Shown: piece after piece, positions 1 to 11,705 of the stretch
Layout of the letters: each line of letters opens with the position of its first letter
Numbering within the stretch: position 1 is the stretch's first letter
Assembly: GCA_003024785.1 (NCBI GenBank)
Contig: PUQB01000223.1
Coordinates: 185,001-249,000 of the forward strand
Source: Selaginella tamariscina
Taxonomy: Eukaryota > Streptophyta > Lycopodiopsida > Selaginellales > Selaginellaceae
Reading direction: 5' to 3'
Length of the DNA: 64,000 nucleotides
Made by a program: the position numbers and the translations under genes
Notes under the pieces: model-generated
The model's database searches: none
Told to the model about the DNA's origin: nothing
The model's input: only the letters and a program-made list of their open reading frames with translations

Positions 1-29
1 TGTTGGTTGTGCGTTTGTTGTTGTCACAG

Positions 30-580
30 CATTTCCCCTCTTCGGGCATTTGCGGGGGAACATTTGTTCGAGGTGTTCAGGGCTGTTTTTGAGGTCTGGC
101 AATACGTTTGATGCTTTCAAGGTGATGAATAGAGGCTGTATGTGCTGGACATGGCGCGGATTTGTTTTTCTTTCCCCAGAAGCAGCAAATACCTCGGTTT
201 GTGAGGTATTTGTGTTTCCCCCTTTGGGCATTTGTGGGGGCATTTGCTTGAAGTGTGTATGCTGTTAATGAGGCTTGGTATGCTGGTATGGGCGTGGTGT
301 TATGGTCTATGCTGGATTTGGTCCCAGGTTTTCATTTTACAGCATTTCCCTCCTTCGGGCATGTGGGGGGGCATGTTGCTTGATGTATAGCGGCTGTTTC
401 AGTGGTCTGGTGGTACTTGTGATGCTTTAAGGTTGTTTATAGGCTTAGTAGGTGCTAGACATGGCCGGTTTATGTTTATTCTTCTCTGGGAACAGTGAAG
501 CATCAGTTTGATGGACGACCGCATTTTCCCCCTTTGGGCATTTGCGGGGAGAGTTTGGCTTCTCGCAAATGCTGCTGTTT
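30..580. repeat. Stem-loop module block 1 (four modules)
   Basis: Modules start near 30, 208, 342 and 521. Each is about 55 nt with the pattern GCATTTCCCYYCTTYGGGCA, then TTTGYGGGGG and a tail related to CATTTGCTTGAAGTGTG. The CCC and GGG tracts can pair around a CTTCGG-type tetraloop. The first module of the five-module series presumably lies left of the window. Confidence 0.65.
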
Positions 581-817
581 CAGAAGTTCGGTTTGGGATT
601 GAGGGTATAGGGATGTATGGTCGTTGCCTGGGCTGGACGTGTGGTGACTTTGGATATGTTTTCGTTCTGAAACAGCATTTGACAGGTCTTTTCGGTGGTT
701 AAGGCCTGTCTTTTGGTTTTTTTTGCTGCGGGCTTCTTTCGCTTTCTGCTACTGGATCTTCCTCCTCCCGTTGTCTTAATCCTCTGATAGTTGCGCACCG
801 TTGATAGGTCCTTCTAA

Positions 818-2808
818 TGGGGGGATGCACTCTTCCGTGAGTTCCTCGGTGAAGGAACCATCGGAAACCGGTATTGACTCATTCTGACTTGTTTATCAGA
901 TGAGCGATTACTTGTGGGTTCTAGAAGTGAGTGTATCATTCAACATGGGTGGACGCACTTAGTGAAAGATAAGGTGGGTTCTGTAGGTTGGGATAAGCGG
1001 CTGTGTTGCCAGTTTGCTGGTTTACACAGGATGATTGAGTTTGCATGGCATTTGTTTTTTTTTGTTTTTTTGCTGCTGTGGTGCTAGTTCGTGTGGGTTA
1101 GACACTTGCTGGTGCTACTGTGGCACGTTTGGTGTGTGGTGTGGTGTGCCAGATGATCATCCATTGGCTTGGCTCATGTGGGTTCGTTTTGGTAGCACAG
1201 GTGGTGTAGGTTTTGAAGGGGTGTTGGTGTGTGGGTTAGGCACCTTTCAATGCTTGTGGAGGAAGGACTTGTGGGCTTCTTGGGGTTGTGTACAGTGCTG
1301 GTGGGTGTGGGTTAGGCATTTGCCGGTACTTTCTTGGTGTGAGGTGTGAGTTGGTCTCATCCTCCTTGGTGATTCTTTTACTTGGTTCACCATCTTGAAG
1401 ATTCTTTGGAGTGGATGAATATTCTTAAGGGATATTCTTGGATATGCTATTGGGAATATGCTGATGGAATATGCTGCTTTATGCAGTATGTTTTGCAGTA
1501 TATACAGGTCTCCAAAAGGTATATACAGGGGCAGGTTCTTTGGGTTGTTTCATCTGGGTTGTTTCTGTATGTGGACTGGTTCGTGGACCGGCATGCAACA
1601 GTATCCCGACAGAGATCGGTAAAGGTCTGAAGCATGACAAAACGGGTATCTGCGAGCTCGAGCTTTCAAGTCCAAGACTCCAAGGTATATGGGATATTCT
1701 TTGAATATTCTTGGGTATCTTGGAGACAGTATATAGTTTAGCATACAGAATATTCTGTATCTTTGTATTTGTTTTCTCGTTTTTTAATACGATTATCGTT
1801 CGAAAGTTGATAGGGGATGCATTCATCAGTGAGTTCCTTGACAAAGGAGCCGCTGGAAACCTGATATTGATTCATTCTAACTCGTTTATCAGATGATCGA
1901 TTGCCAAATGTGGGTTCTGATTGAGTGTATCATTCAACATGGGGCGACAAACTCAACGAAAGATAAGGTGGGTTGGATAAGCGGCTGTGTGGCCAGTTTG
2001 CTGGTTTACGCAGAATGATTGAGTCTGCATGGCAGTTTGTTTTTTTGGTTTTTTGTTGCTGTGGTGTTGGTTCGTGTGGGTTAGACACTTGCTGGTGCTA
2101 CTGTGGCATGTTTGTGTGTGGTGTGGTGTGCCAGATGGTCCATCCATTGGCTTGGCTCTTGTTGGTTTGTTTTCAGTAGCACAAGTGGTGACAGGTTTTG
2201 AACGGGTGTTGGTTGGTGTGGGTTAGGCACTTCTCAATGCTCTGTGGAGGAAGGACTTGTGGGCTTCTTGGGGTTGTGTACAATGCTGGTGGGTGTGGGT
2301 TAGGCATTTACCGGTACTTTCTTGGTGTGATGGTGTGAGTCGGTCTCATCCTCCTTGGTGATATTTTTTACTTGGTTCACCATCTTGAAGATTCTTTGGA
2401 GTTGGATGAATATTCTTAAGGGATATTCTTGGGATATGTTACTGGGAATATGCTAATGGAATATGCTGCTTTATGCAGTATGTTTTTGCAGTATATACAG
2501 GTCTCCAAAAGGTATATACATGGGGCAGGTTCTTTGGGTTGTTTCATCTGGATTGTTTCTGTATGTGGACTGGTTCGTGAACCGGCATGCAACAGTACCC
2601 CGACATTGAAGAGATTGGTAAAGGTCTGAAGCATGACAAAACCGGGTATCGGCGAGCTTGAGCTTTCAAGTCCAAGACTCCAAGGTATATGGGATATTCT
2701 TTGAATATTCTTGGGTATATTGGAGACAGTATATAGTTTAGCATACAGAATATTCTTGTATCTTTGTTTTCTCGTTCTTTAATACGATTATCGTTCGAAA
2801 GTTGATAG
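818..2808. repeat. ~995-bp direct tandem duplication (818-1814 and 1815-2808)
   Basis: Both halves begin near a GGGATGCA motif followed by GTGAGTTCCT. Both contain the same TG-rich stretch and the same double GTATATACAGG segment, and both end at CGAAAGTTGATAGGGG. The third array unit holds this segment only once (4,075-4,840), so the duplication is confined to unit 1. Confidence 0.75.
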
Positions 2809-3193
2809 GGGAGGGTAGCGAACAAGTGAAGGCAGGGACGGACGGAAAAAAGGCGGGGGCGCTTGGAGGCCGCGGCGGACACAAGATGTAGCAATATGGA
2901 GAGTTGCTTAGATCTTAAGATCCCCGACTGATCTGCTACAGCGCAATTTCTGATTTGCTCGCCATGGTATGTGTGCCCCCTTCTGTATCTCACACGCGAT
3001 TGGAGTCCGTGTGTGGGAACGTTTGTGGTTGTACTAGTTATTATTGATTCTCGCACGTGCGCATGTGGGAAGTATTGTGGTAGTACTCTGTGGGTTTTCG
3101 AATGGATTGGAGTTGTGTCTGTGTGGGTCCTCGGGGGCGATGATTACAAGGTTAGTTTGTCGCCGTCGCCAAGACCCTTTTCCTTACTGCTGC

Positions 3194-3820
3194 ATTTACC
3201 TCCTTCGGGCATGTGTTGGGGGCATTTATCCGAAGTATATATGTTGTGTTGGGGTGTCACAGCATTTCCCCTCTTCGGGCATTTGCGGGGGAACATTTGT
3301 TCGAAGTGTTCAGGCTGTTTCTGAGGTCTAGCAATACGTTTGATGCTTTAAAGGTGATGAATAGAGGCTGTATGTGTTGGACATGGATGCAGATTTGGTT
3401 TACTCTTTCCCCAGAAGCAGCAAATACCTCCGATTGTGAGGTATCCGTATTTCCCTCCTTTGGGCATTTGTGGGGGCATTTGCTTGAAGTGTGTATGCTG
3501 TGATTGAAGCTTGGTAGGCTGGTCTGGGCGTGGTGCTTGTGGCCTATGCTGGATTGGACCCATGTTTTTCATTTTGCAGCATTTCCCTCCTTTGGGCATG
3601 TGTGGGGGCATGTTGCTTGAAGTATTGCGGCTGTTTCAATGGTCTGGTGATACTTGTGATGCTTTAAGGTTGTTCTATAGGCTTAGTAGGTGCTAGACAG
3701 GGGCTGGTTTTTGTTTATTCTTCCCTGGGAACAGTGAATTTCACTCAGTTTGATGGACGACCGCATTTCCCCCCTTCAGGCATTTGCGAGGGCAGTTTGA
3801 TTCCCTTGTGAATGCTGCTG
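3194..3820. repeat. Stem-loop module block 2 (five modules)
   Basis: Modules start near 3,194, 3,259, 3,446, 3,578 and 3,760. Each matches the module at the same rank in the other blocks better than its neighbours do, which is the mark of a higher-order repeat: the five modules diverged first and were then duplicated as a set. Confidence 0.65.
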
Positions 3821-5242
3821 TTTCAGTAGTTCGGTCTGGGATTGAGGGTATAAAGATGTATGGTCGTTTCCTAGGCTGGACGTGTGGTGACTCTAGATAT
3901 ATTTTCGTGCTGAAACAGCAACTTGGCTGGTCTTTTCGTTGTTTAAGACCTGTCTTTTCGGTTTTTCTACTGCATGGGCTCTTTTTGTTCCGTTTTTCTC
4001 GCTTGCTGGATCCTCCTCCCCCCGTTGTCTTAATCCTCTGCTAGTTGTGAACCATGGGCAGGTCCTTCTAATGGGGGGATGCATTCATCAGTGAGTTCCT
4101 CGACGAAGGAGCCACTGGAAACCCGGTATTGATTCATTCTGACTCGTTTATCAGATGATCGATTGCCAAATGTGGGTTCTAATTGAGTGTATCATTCAAC
4201 ATGGGGCGACAAACTCAACGAAAGATAAGGTGGGTTCTAAAGGTTGGGATAAGCAGCTGTGTGGCCAGTTTGCTGGTATACGCAGAATGATTAAGTCTGC
4301 ATGGCAGTTTGTTTTTTGGTTTTGTTTTTTGCCGCTGTGGTGTTGGTTCGTGTGGGTTAGACACTTTCTGGTGCTACTGTGGCACGTTTGGGTGTGGTGT
4401 GGTGTGCCAGATGGTCCATCCATTGGCTTGGCTCTTGTTGGTTTGTTTTCGGTAGTACAGGTGGTGACAGGTTTTGAAGGGGTGTTGGTTGGTGTGGGTT
4501 AGGCACTTCTCAATGCTCTGTGGAGGAAGGACTTGTGGGCTTCTTGGGGTTGTGTATAGTGCTGGTGGGTGTGGGTTAGGCATTTACCGGTACTTTCTTG
4601 GTGTGATGGTGTGAGTCGGTCTCATCCTCCTTGGTGATATCTTTTACTTGCTTGAAGATTCTTTGGAGTTGGATGAATATTCTTAAAGGATATTCTTGGG
4701 ATATGTTATTGGGAATATGCTGATGGAATATGCTGCTTTATTTTTGCAGTATATACAGGTCTGCATATAGAATATTCTCGTATCTTTGTATTTTGTTTTC
4801 TCGTTCTTTAATAAGATTATCGTTCGAAAGTTGATAGGGCGGCAGGGCAGCGAACAAGTGAAGGGCAGGGAAGGGCGGAAAAAAGGGAGGGCGCTTGGCG
4901 GCGGGGATGGATACAAGGTGTGGCGATTTGTGGGGAATTGCCTAGATCTTAAGATCCCCGACCGATCTGCAAGAGTAACAGCTCTGATCTGCTCGCCATG
5001 GATTGTATGCCTCCTTCTGTCTCGCACATGCGTCGAGCTAGGGCTTTGTAAGATGCATCTTTTTCTCCGCGTGTGGGAGCTTTTGTGGTGTACTTTGTTG
5101 TTATTCACACATGCGCGTGTGTGGAAGTATTGCGGCATACTCTGTGTTTCAAAATGATTGGAGTGAGTGTTTGAGTAGGTCCTCGGGTGCGGTGATTACA
5201 AGGAGTTGTCTGCACCTGTTGCGAAGCCCCCTTTTCTTACTA

Positions 5243-5938
5243 CTGCATTTACCTCCTTCGGGCATCTGGATAGGGCATTTGTCCGAAGTATAATATGCTG
5301 TGTTTGAAGTCCACTGAGGTATGCCAAAGGGTCCTTGGTTACTCTCAGTGTTGGTTGTGCGTTGGTCTCGTTATCGCAGCATTTCCCCTCCTCGGGCATT
5401 TGTGGGGGATAATTTGTTCGAGGTTTTGTGGTTGCTTCTTAGGTCTGGCAATACGTTTGATCTTTTAAAGGTGATGAATAGAGACTGTATATGCTGGACA
5501 TGGGCTTGGATTTGGTTTTTTCATACCCCAGAAGCAGCAAATACCTCCGTTTTGTGAGGTATCCGTGTTTCCCTCCTTTGGGCATTTGTGGGGGCATTTG
5601 CTTGAAGTGTGTATGCTGTGTTTGAAGCTTGGTAGGCTGGTCTTGGTGTGGTACTTGTGGCCTACGTGGACTGTGTCACAAGTTTTTTCAATTTACGGCA
5701 TTTCCCTCCTTCGGGCATGTGTGGGGGGCATGTTGCTTGAAGTATTGTGGCTGTTCCAATGGTTTGGTGGTACTTCTGATGCTTTGAGGTCTTTATATAT
5801 ATGGAGTAGATGCTAGACATGTGCCGGTTCTTGTTTATTCTTCTCTGGGAATAGTGAAGTCCAGTCAGTTTGATGGACGACCGCATTTCCCCCCTTTGGG
5901 CATTTGCGAGGGCAGTTTGATCTCTCGTGAATGCTGCT
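5243..5938. repeat. Stem-loop module block 3 (five modules)
   Basis: Modules start near 5,243, 5,375, 5,564, 5,694 and 5,880, in the same order as block 2. The last module runs directly into the truncated family K sequence at about 5,943. Confidence 0.65.
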
Positions 5939-5942
5939 TTAT

Positions 5943-7377
5943 CAAAATTGATCTTTATTTTACTCATTTTTATTACATCCAATTTCAGTCGATGAGCTAG
6001 ACTAGTCGATATGAAGTTGAATGTCGCTCCCATGTCAATCATCATTCGGACTTGGTCCCCTCATAATTTTCCTGTCAGATATAGCAAGGGGTCAGTTTTG
6101 TCTTGAATAGCAAATAAGGCAGGTTGTGTTTGACACAACATTACCTCTTCTGACTCGTCTTCTGGATCTTTGAGTGTTTCAGGTTCAACAACCTCCTCTT
6201 CTACCATCGCCTTAAAGTGTCCCGACTGTTGTGATGGGGCCCAACACTCTTTAGCAAAATGACCAGGTCTATTGCAATTGTGACATTTTGGAACTCCGCC
6301 TGCGGACTGCGGAGGAGCAGACTTCGAGACTGGACCCTTGGTCTGCTGAGGCAGTGACAAGGCTAATGGTCTTTGGGACTAGTTGGGTCTTGTGGACGTA
6401 TTTGGAAACTTTGAACTATCGGCAAAGGGACTCGCACTTCGAGCTGATGGTGACTGATTTGGGTGTTTATTGAACCTTCTCTGCCCAAATGTTGGAGGAT
6501 AACTCCACGGTTTAGGTTTCAGTTCATCGCCTTTGTTGTACAAGTCCTCCAACAATATACCATAAGCAACTTTTTGAGCTGCCTCTTGCTAATCCCGATA
6601 GTTGGTCAGCTTGTACCTTAGGATCTCCCTTTGAGTCCTTTCATTCAAGTTAGCCATGAAGCAACTTCGAGCTTTATCATCACTCATATTTGGGACCAAA
6701 TGCCGTACACTCTCGAACCAGTAAACATAGTCCATCGGGTTTCCCCAAAGCCCTTGTCTACAAGTTGACAAATCAGCACGCAATCGCAACCTAAGATCAT
6801 CCGGCATAAACTGCTTTTTGATCTTCCTTTTCATGCGACTCCAGCTGTTTCGGTATCCCCGTTCGCCTTCAACAAGACGCCACCAAGTCTTAGCTTCCCC
6901 TTTGAGAAATTGCTTAGCACACGCAACCTTTTCTGACTTTCTCACGGAAGCGGCTTCAAAGTAACTTTTAATATCATACAACCAGTCATCCAGAACTTTG
7001 TAATCTTTTGAACCCACAAAATCTGGAGGCTTGATTGGCTTGAACTTACTAGGACCACCTCTATCTTCGTCGGCCGAAGAATCTGATTCAGAGGAACTCG
7101 ACTCTGAATCATGCTTCTTCTTTCTTCGTCTATCTAACTGCGGAACATCTGGTACTGCGGTAGCTACAGGGATCTGATCGGCAACATTGCCGATTCGATC
7201 ATTCAATCCCATAACATCTACTCGCAGTTTGTTTAGGGCCTCCATCATTATTTCTTGCCAACCATTTCGTTGTATAACCCTAGGGGGTTGACCTGGGTCA
7301 GCTTCATCCATCTCTTCATTTTGAGCTTCTGCGACAGCCCTCTCTGCCTCAGGCTTTGGCTGCTTTCTCTTGCTCAT
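5943..7377 (-). pseudogene. Family K gag-protease, broken
   Basis: The start codon is at 7,377 (MSKRKQPKPEAE). Residues about 100-130 are a Ser/Asp/Glu-rich linker (SESSSSESDSS). A retrotransposon gag (capsid) domain follows, with the hallmark segment FLKGEAKTWWRLVEGE and PMDYVYWFESV. A zinc knuckle, CHNCNRPGHFAKEC (CX2CX4HX4C), lies near 6,250-6,290, and the start of an aspartic protease, MMIDMGATFNFIS, near 6,015-6,050. The protease active-site triplet is degenerate (DMG instead of DTG or DSG). In-frame stops interrupt the frame near 6,589, 6,379 and 6,061; the first is TAG where a CAG glutamine is likely. Gag would bind the RNA and form the particle, and the protease would process the polyprotein. 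This copy cannot make either intact. Confidence 0.8.
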
Positions 7378-7671
7378 CGTATTGAACCCTAACTTCAATA
7401 CTTGAAGAATATGCTTGGAATATTCCCAACACGAAATTGGAAACACCCTGCACAAGTTATACACCCACACACATTAGCTCAATCTAGCACAAGACTTTAT
7501 GGTCATACCTAAAATCTCACGCCGACTTGCTAAGCAAGTGTTCTCCAAATATTGATAAGTCACAGAATCACAAACTCTCTACACAAAATTCAGACGTTTA
7601 GCAGAAAGTGATAGAGTATCTAAACATTAAAACACTCTATGACTTTAAGCAGTCCTACTTACTGTAGAGAA

Positions 7672-7686
7672 CTTGCTCCGCTACCA
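7672..7686 (-). other. Family K primer-binding site (initiator-Met-tRNA-like)
   Basis: Minus-strand TGGTAGCGGAGCAAG lies two bases inside the 5' LTR. It resembles the complement of the plant initiator-Met tRNA 3' end (TGGTATCAGAGC), with two differences in the first twelve bases. It serves as a contrast to family T, which lacks such a site. Confidence 0.65.
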
Positions 7687-7688
7687 AT

Positions 7689-8667
7689 TGTTAGAGTTTT
7701 TACCTAGTGCCACAAATGCAGCTCGCCAAATGCCAACCCTGGAAACCCCACGGAATCTGGTAAAGTTACCCCTATTAGGAACCCCTCACTTAGGAACTCA
7801 CCCCACAATTGGCCAAGTCCACAGACAATGCTCACCTTGTGAGGCAGGGTGCGTGGGCTAGCCGAGCTGTAAGTACTATTCCTAGTTTGGCGTGGATGAG
7901 GCGGCCGGAGCAAGGCCTCAACCACTAGCTTTGCGGAACATGAACTCAGGCAACGCCTTTCAGGCTTGAGAGCGGGTTATCGAGCGGAAGGAGTTAACTA
8001 ACTCCCTGGTCGCAATGTACCCAGTCTCAAGGGCATAATCCCGCCAACGATAAGGGTAGGTTAACCCGAAGGTGGGACGTACCCCTATCATATGGAAGTT
8101 AGGGCGGCACAACAGAGGGTTGCGCCTTGACAACACAAGCTTAGTTTGCACTAGTAGGAAAATAACGAGCTCTCTCTTGAACCCAGGAATCCTCACTATA
8201 CATACTCTACCTTATTTATGTGACGGAGCCCCCCCCCCCCCCCCTCTTTTCCTAAACGTGTAAGTGGGCTGGCACGGAATGCCAACTCCTTAGTTAAATG
8301 AGACGAGTTTTAGTCTAACCTAACTCCTACCCCTAAACCCTACCCGAGGGGGAGGGGTTTTAGGGCGTGGGGTTAGGTCAACCCTAGGGGTGTTCCTAAC
8401 CCTATTCAACATGCCAAACTCATCTAAGCTTACTAGAAAACTTAATTTGGGCATCAAAATAGGGGGAGAGTTTTCTAAAGGGTAAGTTCTAGCTTCACCT
8501 AGAGTTTCCTGCAAATACCTAATGACACCCGGCCAGACCATCACCAGATACCAAGTGCACTAAGCGGGCCTATTTCCTACTACATCTAGAGCCCGACAAC
8601 ATAGTACAGTAGGTAACAACAATTAACCTCCAAAGTAAGGAGTCGAGTCATAGTAAAAACTATGACA
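7689..8667 (-). repeat. Family K 5' LTR
   Basis: The plus-strand ends are TGTTAGAG at 7,689 and ACTATGACA at 8,667 (TG...CA). The LTR includes a run of 17-18 cytosines near 8,229-8,246. A strongly mutated relative lies at 54,535-55,117. Confidence 0.75.
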
Positions 8668-10090
8668 CAATTGCTAGGAGTTTGTGTTGCCGATGTATAG
8701 CCAAGAGTCAGAATTGTAGAGGTACTGCCAGGAACCGAAGTTGCCAAAGTGCGGCCAGGAGCCAAAGATAAAGCATCCAAGGTGCGGGTTGTCCAATCAA
8801 TCTTTGGATTGAGAGCCTCGAACCAAGGAAAACCAAGAATAACCGAAAAGTTAGGGATTGAGATGACGTTGAAGGAGACCAAGCAGGAGATACTACCGAC
8901 GGTGACCCTAAGGGGCATCGTTTCTTCAGTAATATCACCAGATACCATAGGTCTTCCATTAGCAATTGTCAACCCAATCGGATCAGAATGAGGACGGAGC
9001 TTCAAATCATGTTGCAAAACAAAGTGTTAGTCAATCAAGTTGCCGGTAGCACCACTATCGAGGAGTGCTGCTACATCAACGTGAACACCACCATGTGTCA
9101 AGATCTAGATCTAATGGAGAAAAGGCTTGCTAGTACTTGTTGCCGAAATCGAGGTAAGAAAGTTGTCAAAGATGAAATATTTGGAGCAGGCTTTCGTCGG
9201 TCCAGCCATAGTGCTCCTATTCAGACTAGACCTCCTCATTTCTTGCCTTAGGACCATCCACACCTTAGCTTGAATACATTGATGATTAGGGCATCTAGCA
9301 ATTCGATGCCCCTTGCGTCCACAATACAAACATAGATTCGCTTGAAGACGTTGTTGTCGCTCAGCTCTAGTGAGAGGTCCACGAGATTGGAAAGTATCCA
9401 CTTGCATTGGTTCGACATCTAAAGGTGGACCTGTAGGAGCTACTTGACCTTGAGCAGGAGGTGCTAAAATTCAGAAAAATGTTCGTGCACGTCTCTCTTG
9501 GTAGCGTTCAAAGAGCCGATTATCACAACGGACTGCTTGAGCAATTAGAGAGGTTGGATCTTCCATAGTGAGCAAAAGATCCTTAACATCCTCGAGGAGT
9601 CCTTCCCAAAACTAATCACGGAGAGCAGCATCATCCCAGTTGATGTCACAAGCAAGTAAAAGAAACTCCGAAGCATAATCTGATGCTGAGTGAAATCCTT
9701 GACGTAGTCGTTGAAGCTTCGTGATGGCTATGTGCTCTCGGTCTACATTGTCGAAGGTAGCCTCAAAAGCTTGATAAAACGTATCCCAGGAGTCTAGGGG
9801 TGGAGAATCCTTCTCGAGTAAAGGTGCAAACCACTTCAAAGCTGCACCAGTGAGAAGTGTTCCTAGTAGGCCCACTTGTGTGATGTAGAGTACCGATGTG
9901 AAAGACCAAACTAGACTTAATTCATGAATCCTCGGAATTGAGACCTTGAACCATCAAATTTAGCTAGCAAACTGACTTTTGGTTCCAAAAGACCGGATGT
10001 AGGAACTAATTGTTGCAAAGCCTGATGGAGTTGCTGATTCTCGAGTTGTAACTGTTGGAGTTGCTGAGTGAGTTGCTCCACTGAAGCCAT
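8668..10090 (-). pseudogene. Family G (copy G1) gag-protease, broken
   Basis: Gag begins at 10,090 (MASVEQLTQQLQQLQLENQQ), a Gln/Leu-rich coiled-coil-like N-terminus. The capsid segment GLLGTLLTGAALKWFAPLLE and FYQAFEATFDNVDRE follow at 9,875-9,700. A zinc knuckle, CLYCGRKGHRIARC, lies near 9,290-9,335, and a protease DSGATGNLID motif near 9,035-9,065 in a different frame. Sequence ends at the family K LTR, so RT and integrase are absent. Stops and frameshifts separate the parts. The layout is that of a Ty3/gypsy chromovirus and is distantly related to family T gag (shared FAPLLEKD/VAPLLERD segment), but nucleotide identity with T is low. Confidence 0.75.
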
Positions 10091-10159
10091 GCTGGAAAGC
10101 TTGAAGCCAAAGAGCAAGAAGGGATTCCAATTCAAACAGTCAAGATCCAAGCCACGGAG

Positions 10160-10412
10160 ACAAGAAACAAGAGGCTGAACTAGATTACTAGAGGTAAACA
10201 AGAACAAAACAAGAGGCTTAGCCCTAAACTAATGTTGAACCAGAATGCTTAACCCTAACCCAAGCCGGCTTCTTATAGAGGCCAGCCAATAAGGGCAAGC
10301 CCATAACTGGATGTCGTAACCTTCAAGAAATCCTAAACTGGAACTGGCCAAATCTGTATCTAGATCTGGATCTTGGAATATACTGGTATGGGTGATGAGG
10401 TGGATTGTCACA
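10160..10412 (-). repeat. Family G LTR (between G1 and G2)
   Basis: It contains the GGTAAACAAGAACAAAAC segment and the AAGCCGGCTTCTTATAGAGG segment also seen at 31,653-31,893. The outer end GTCACA (plus strand) corresponds to a TGTGAC start on the minus strand. The inner boundary is approximate. Confidence 0.55.
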
Positions 10413-11117
10413 AAAGTAGAGACACAAATTAGCTTGAAGGCGTTGCTATTTCTTGGCATGAGTGAGAGGACCACGAGGATGAAGCTTATCAACTTGCATT
10501 AGCTTAGCTTCTTGAGAAGAAGTGGTAGCGAAGGAACCTAACTTGTTTAAACTGGAACTCGGAAGACTAGTCGTGATCATTTCTCTTAACATCGTTCAAA
10601 GAGCCGATTGTCACATCGAACCACTGAGCGATGGCGTTCTTGAGGGAGTCAGAGTCGGCGAAGGTAATTAGGAGGTCCTTGACATCATCATGAAGACCTT
10701 CGCGGAATTGATCACGAAGAGCCGCATCATCCCAGCTGATGTCACATGCTAGTTGCTAGAACTCAGATGCATACTTGGAGGCAGAGCAGGAACCTTGGCG
10801 AAGCTTGTTTGTCGCTGTGCGCTCACAATCCATATCACCAAAAGCAGTTTCAAACTCTTGGTAAAAGGCATCCCATGAATCAAGCAACGTTGAGTCCTTC
10901 TCGAGTAAAGGAGCAAACCACTTCAAAGTTGACCCGATGAGAAGGGTTCCCACAAGACCAACTTGTTTAGCAACTGTTGGATACTGATTAGGATGTAGAA
11001 GTAACACCAACTTGACTTGATTCACAAAACCCCGGATTCGAAAGCATTTGCCATCAAACTTCGCTGGTAAGCTAATGGAATCTTTTGGACTGCTTGTTGT
11101 TGTTGAAGTGTTGTAAG
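10413..11117 (-). pseudogene. Family G (copy G2) gag fragment
   Basis: Residues ISLPAKFDGKCFRIRGFVNQ, GLVGTLLIGSTLKWFAPLLE and FYQEFETAFGDMD match G1 gag closely. The fragment runs from the start of gag, cut at 11,117 by the T1 LTR, down to a truncated zinc-knuckle region at 10,413, where it meets an LTR. Its upstream LTR is probably the one at 31,653-31,893, now separated from it by the 20.5-kb T/A/T insertion stack. Confidence 0.75.
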
Positions 11118-11611
11118 TGTCACAACCCGATACAAAATACATGACACGCCTACAGGATACGGGGTACAAGATATGCCTACAGGATATACCCCGATACAGC
11201 ATACAGGACACACCTACAGGATACGGGATACAGGATATGCCTACAGGATATACCTACAGGATATGCCTACAGGATAAGGGACACCATTTTTAGCATCATG
11301 CCTAGATTAGCCCTTGGAGTACCATTTTTTAGCTCATGCCTAGATTAGCCCTTGGAGACCATTTTTAACTCATGCCTAGATTAGCTCTTGGAGTTGTGAG
11401 CATAAAAGCTCCGACCTAATTGTTGTACAATCAGTTATTATCAACACCAGTCATTCTATGATCATTCTTGTCTTGTTCCTTGTTCTTGTCTTGCTCCTTG
11501 TTCTTGTCTTGCTCCTTGCTCTTGTCTTATTCCTTGCTCTTGCCTTGCTCTTGTCTTGCTCTTGAGTCAAACCTCCTTGTTCTTATCCTGCTCTTGGGTC
11601 ATGGCTTGACA
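11118..11611 (+). repeat. Family T LTR (T1 5' LTR)
   Basis: TGTCACAACCCGATAC...GGCTTGACA. An ATAAAAGCTCC box near 11,402 is followed about 30 bp later by CAGTTATTATCAA (11,432-11,444), the predicted transcript start. The 13 bases at 11,614-11,626 just inside the LTR pair with it, counting two G-U pairs. Confidence 0.85.
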
Positions 11612-11705
11612 GTTTGATAGTAATTGCTTTTATAGCTCCCCGATTTTCGGTTACTTTTTTCTTAGTTCTTCTCCCTTGTTTTCCCCCTTCTTTTTTTCAC
11701 ATATC

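Larger units (their letters stand above)
1..5942. repeat. Higher-order non-coding repeat region (about 2.1-3.2 kb units)
   Basis: No convincing gene is present on either strand; open frames are short and recur only because the DNA recurs. Three related units follow one another. Corresponding modules lie about 3.23 kb apart between units 1 and 2, and about 2.12 kb apart between units 2 and 3. Unit 1 is longer because a ~1 kb piece is duplicated inside it, and unit 3 lacks a ~240-bp stretch present in the others (compare 1,520-1,760 with 4,765-4,770). Each unit holds a block of stem-loop modules and a TG-rich stretch near 1,080, 2,060 and 4,330. A purine-rich segment with a GATCTTAAGATC palindrome occurs near 2,915 and 4,945. 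The array ends abruptly where family K gag-protease sequence begins. It could be LTR or leader DNA of an unrecognised element, or a satellite-like array. Confidence 0.7.
5943..8667 (-). mobile_element. Family K Ty3/gypsy retrotransposon, 5' part (LTR, PBS, gag, start of protease)
   Basis: Read on the minus strand, the order is a 979-bp 5' LTR, a tRNA-type primer site, a ~300-bp leader, gag and the beginning of protease. The rest of pol and the 3' LTR are missing because the element is cut off at about 5,943 by the stem-loop repeat array. The outer LTR end (8,667) abuts family G protease sequence; the next five bases are CAATT, which would be one copy of the target-site duplication. The other copy is lost. 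So K jumped into a family G element and was later truncated. Confidence 0.8.

Noticed and set aside
50-5816. Cys/Trp/Gly-rich open frames in the stem-loop array as small secreted proteins
   Set aside because: They shift frame from unit to unit, have no consistent start or signal peptide, and repeat only because the DNA repeats.
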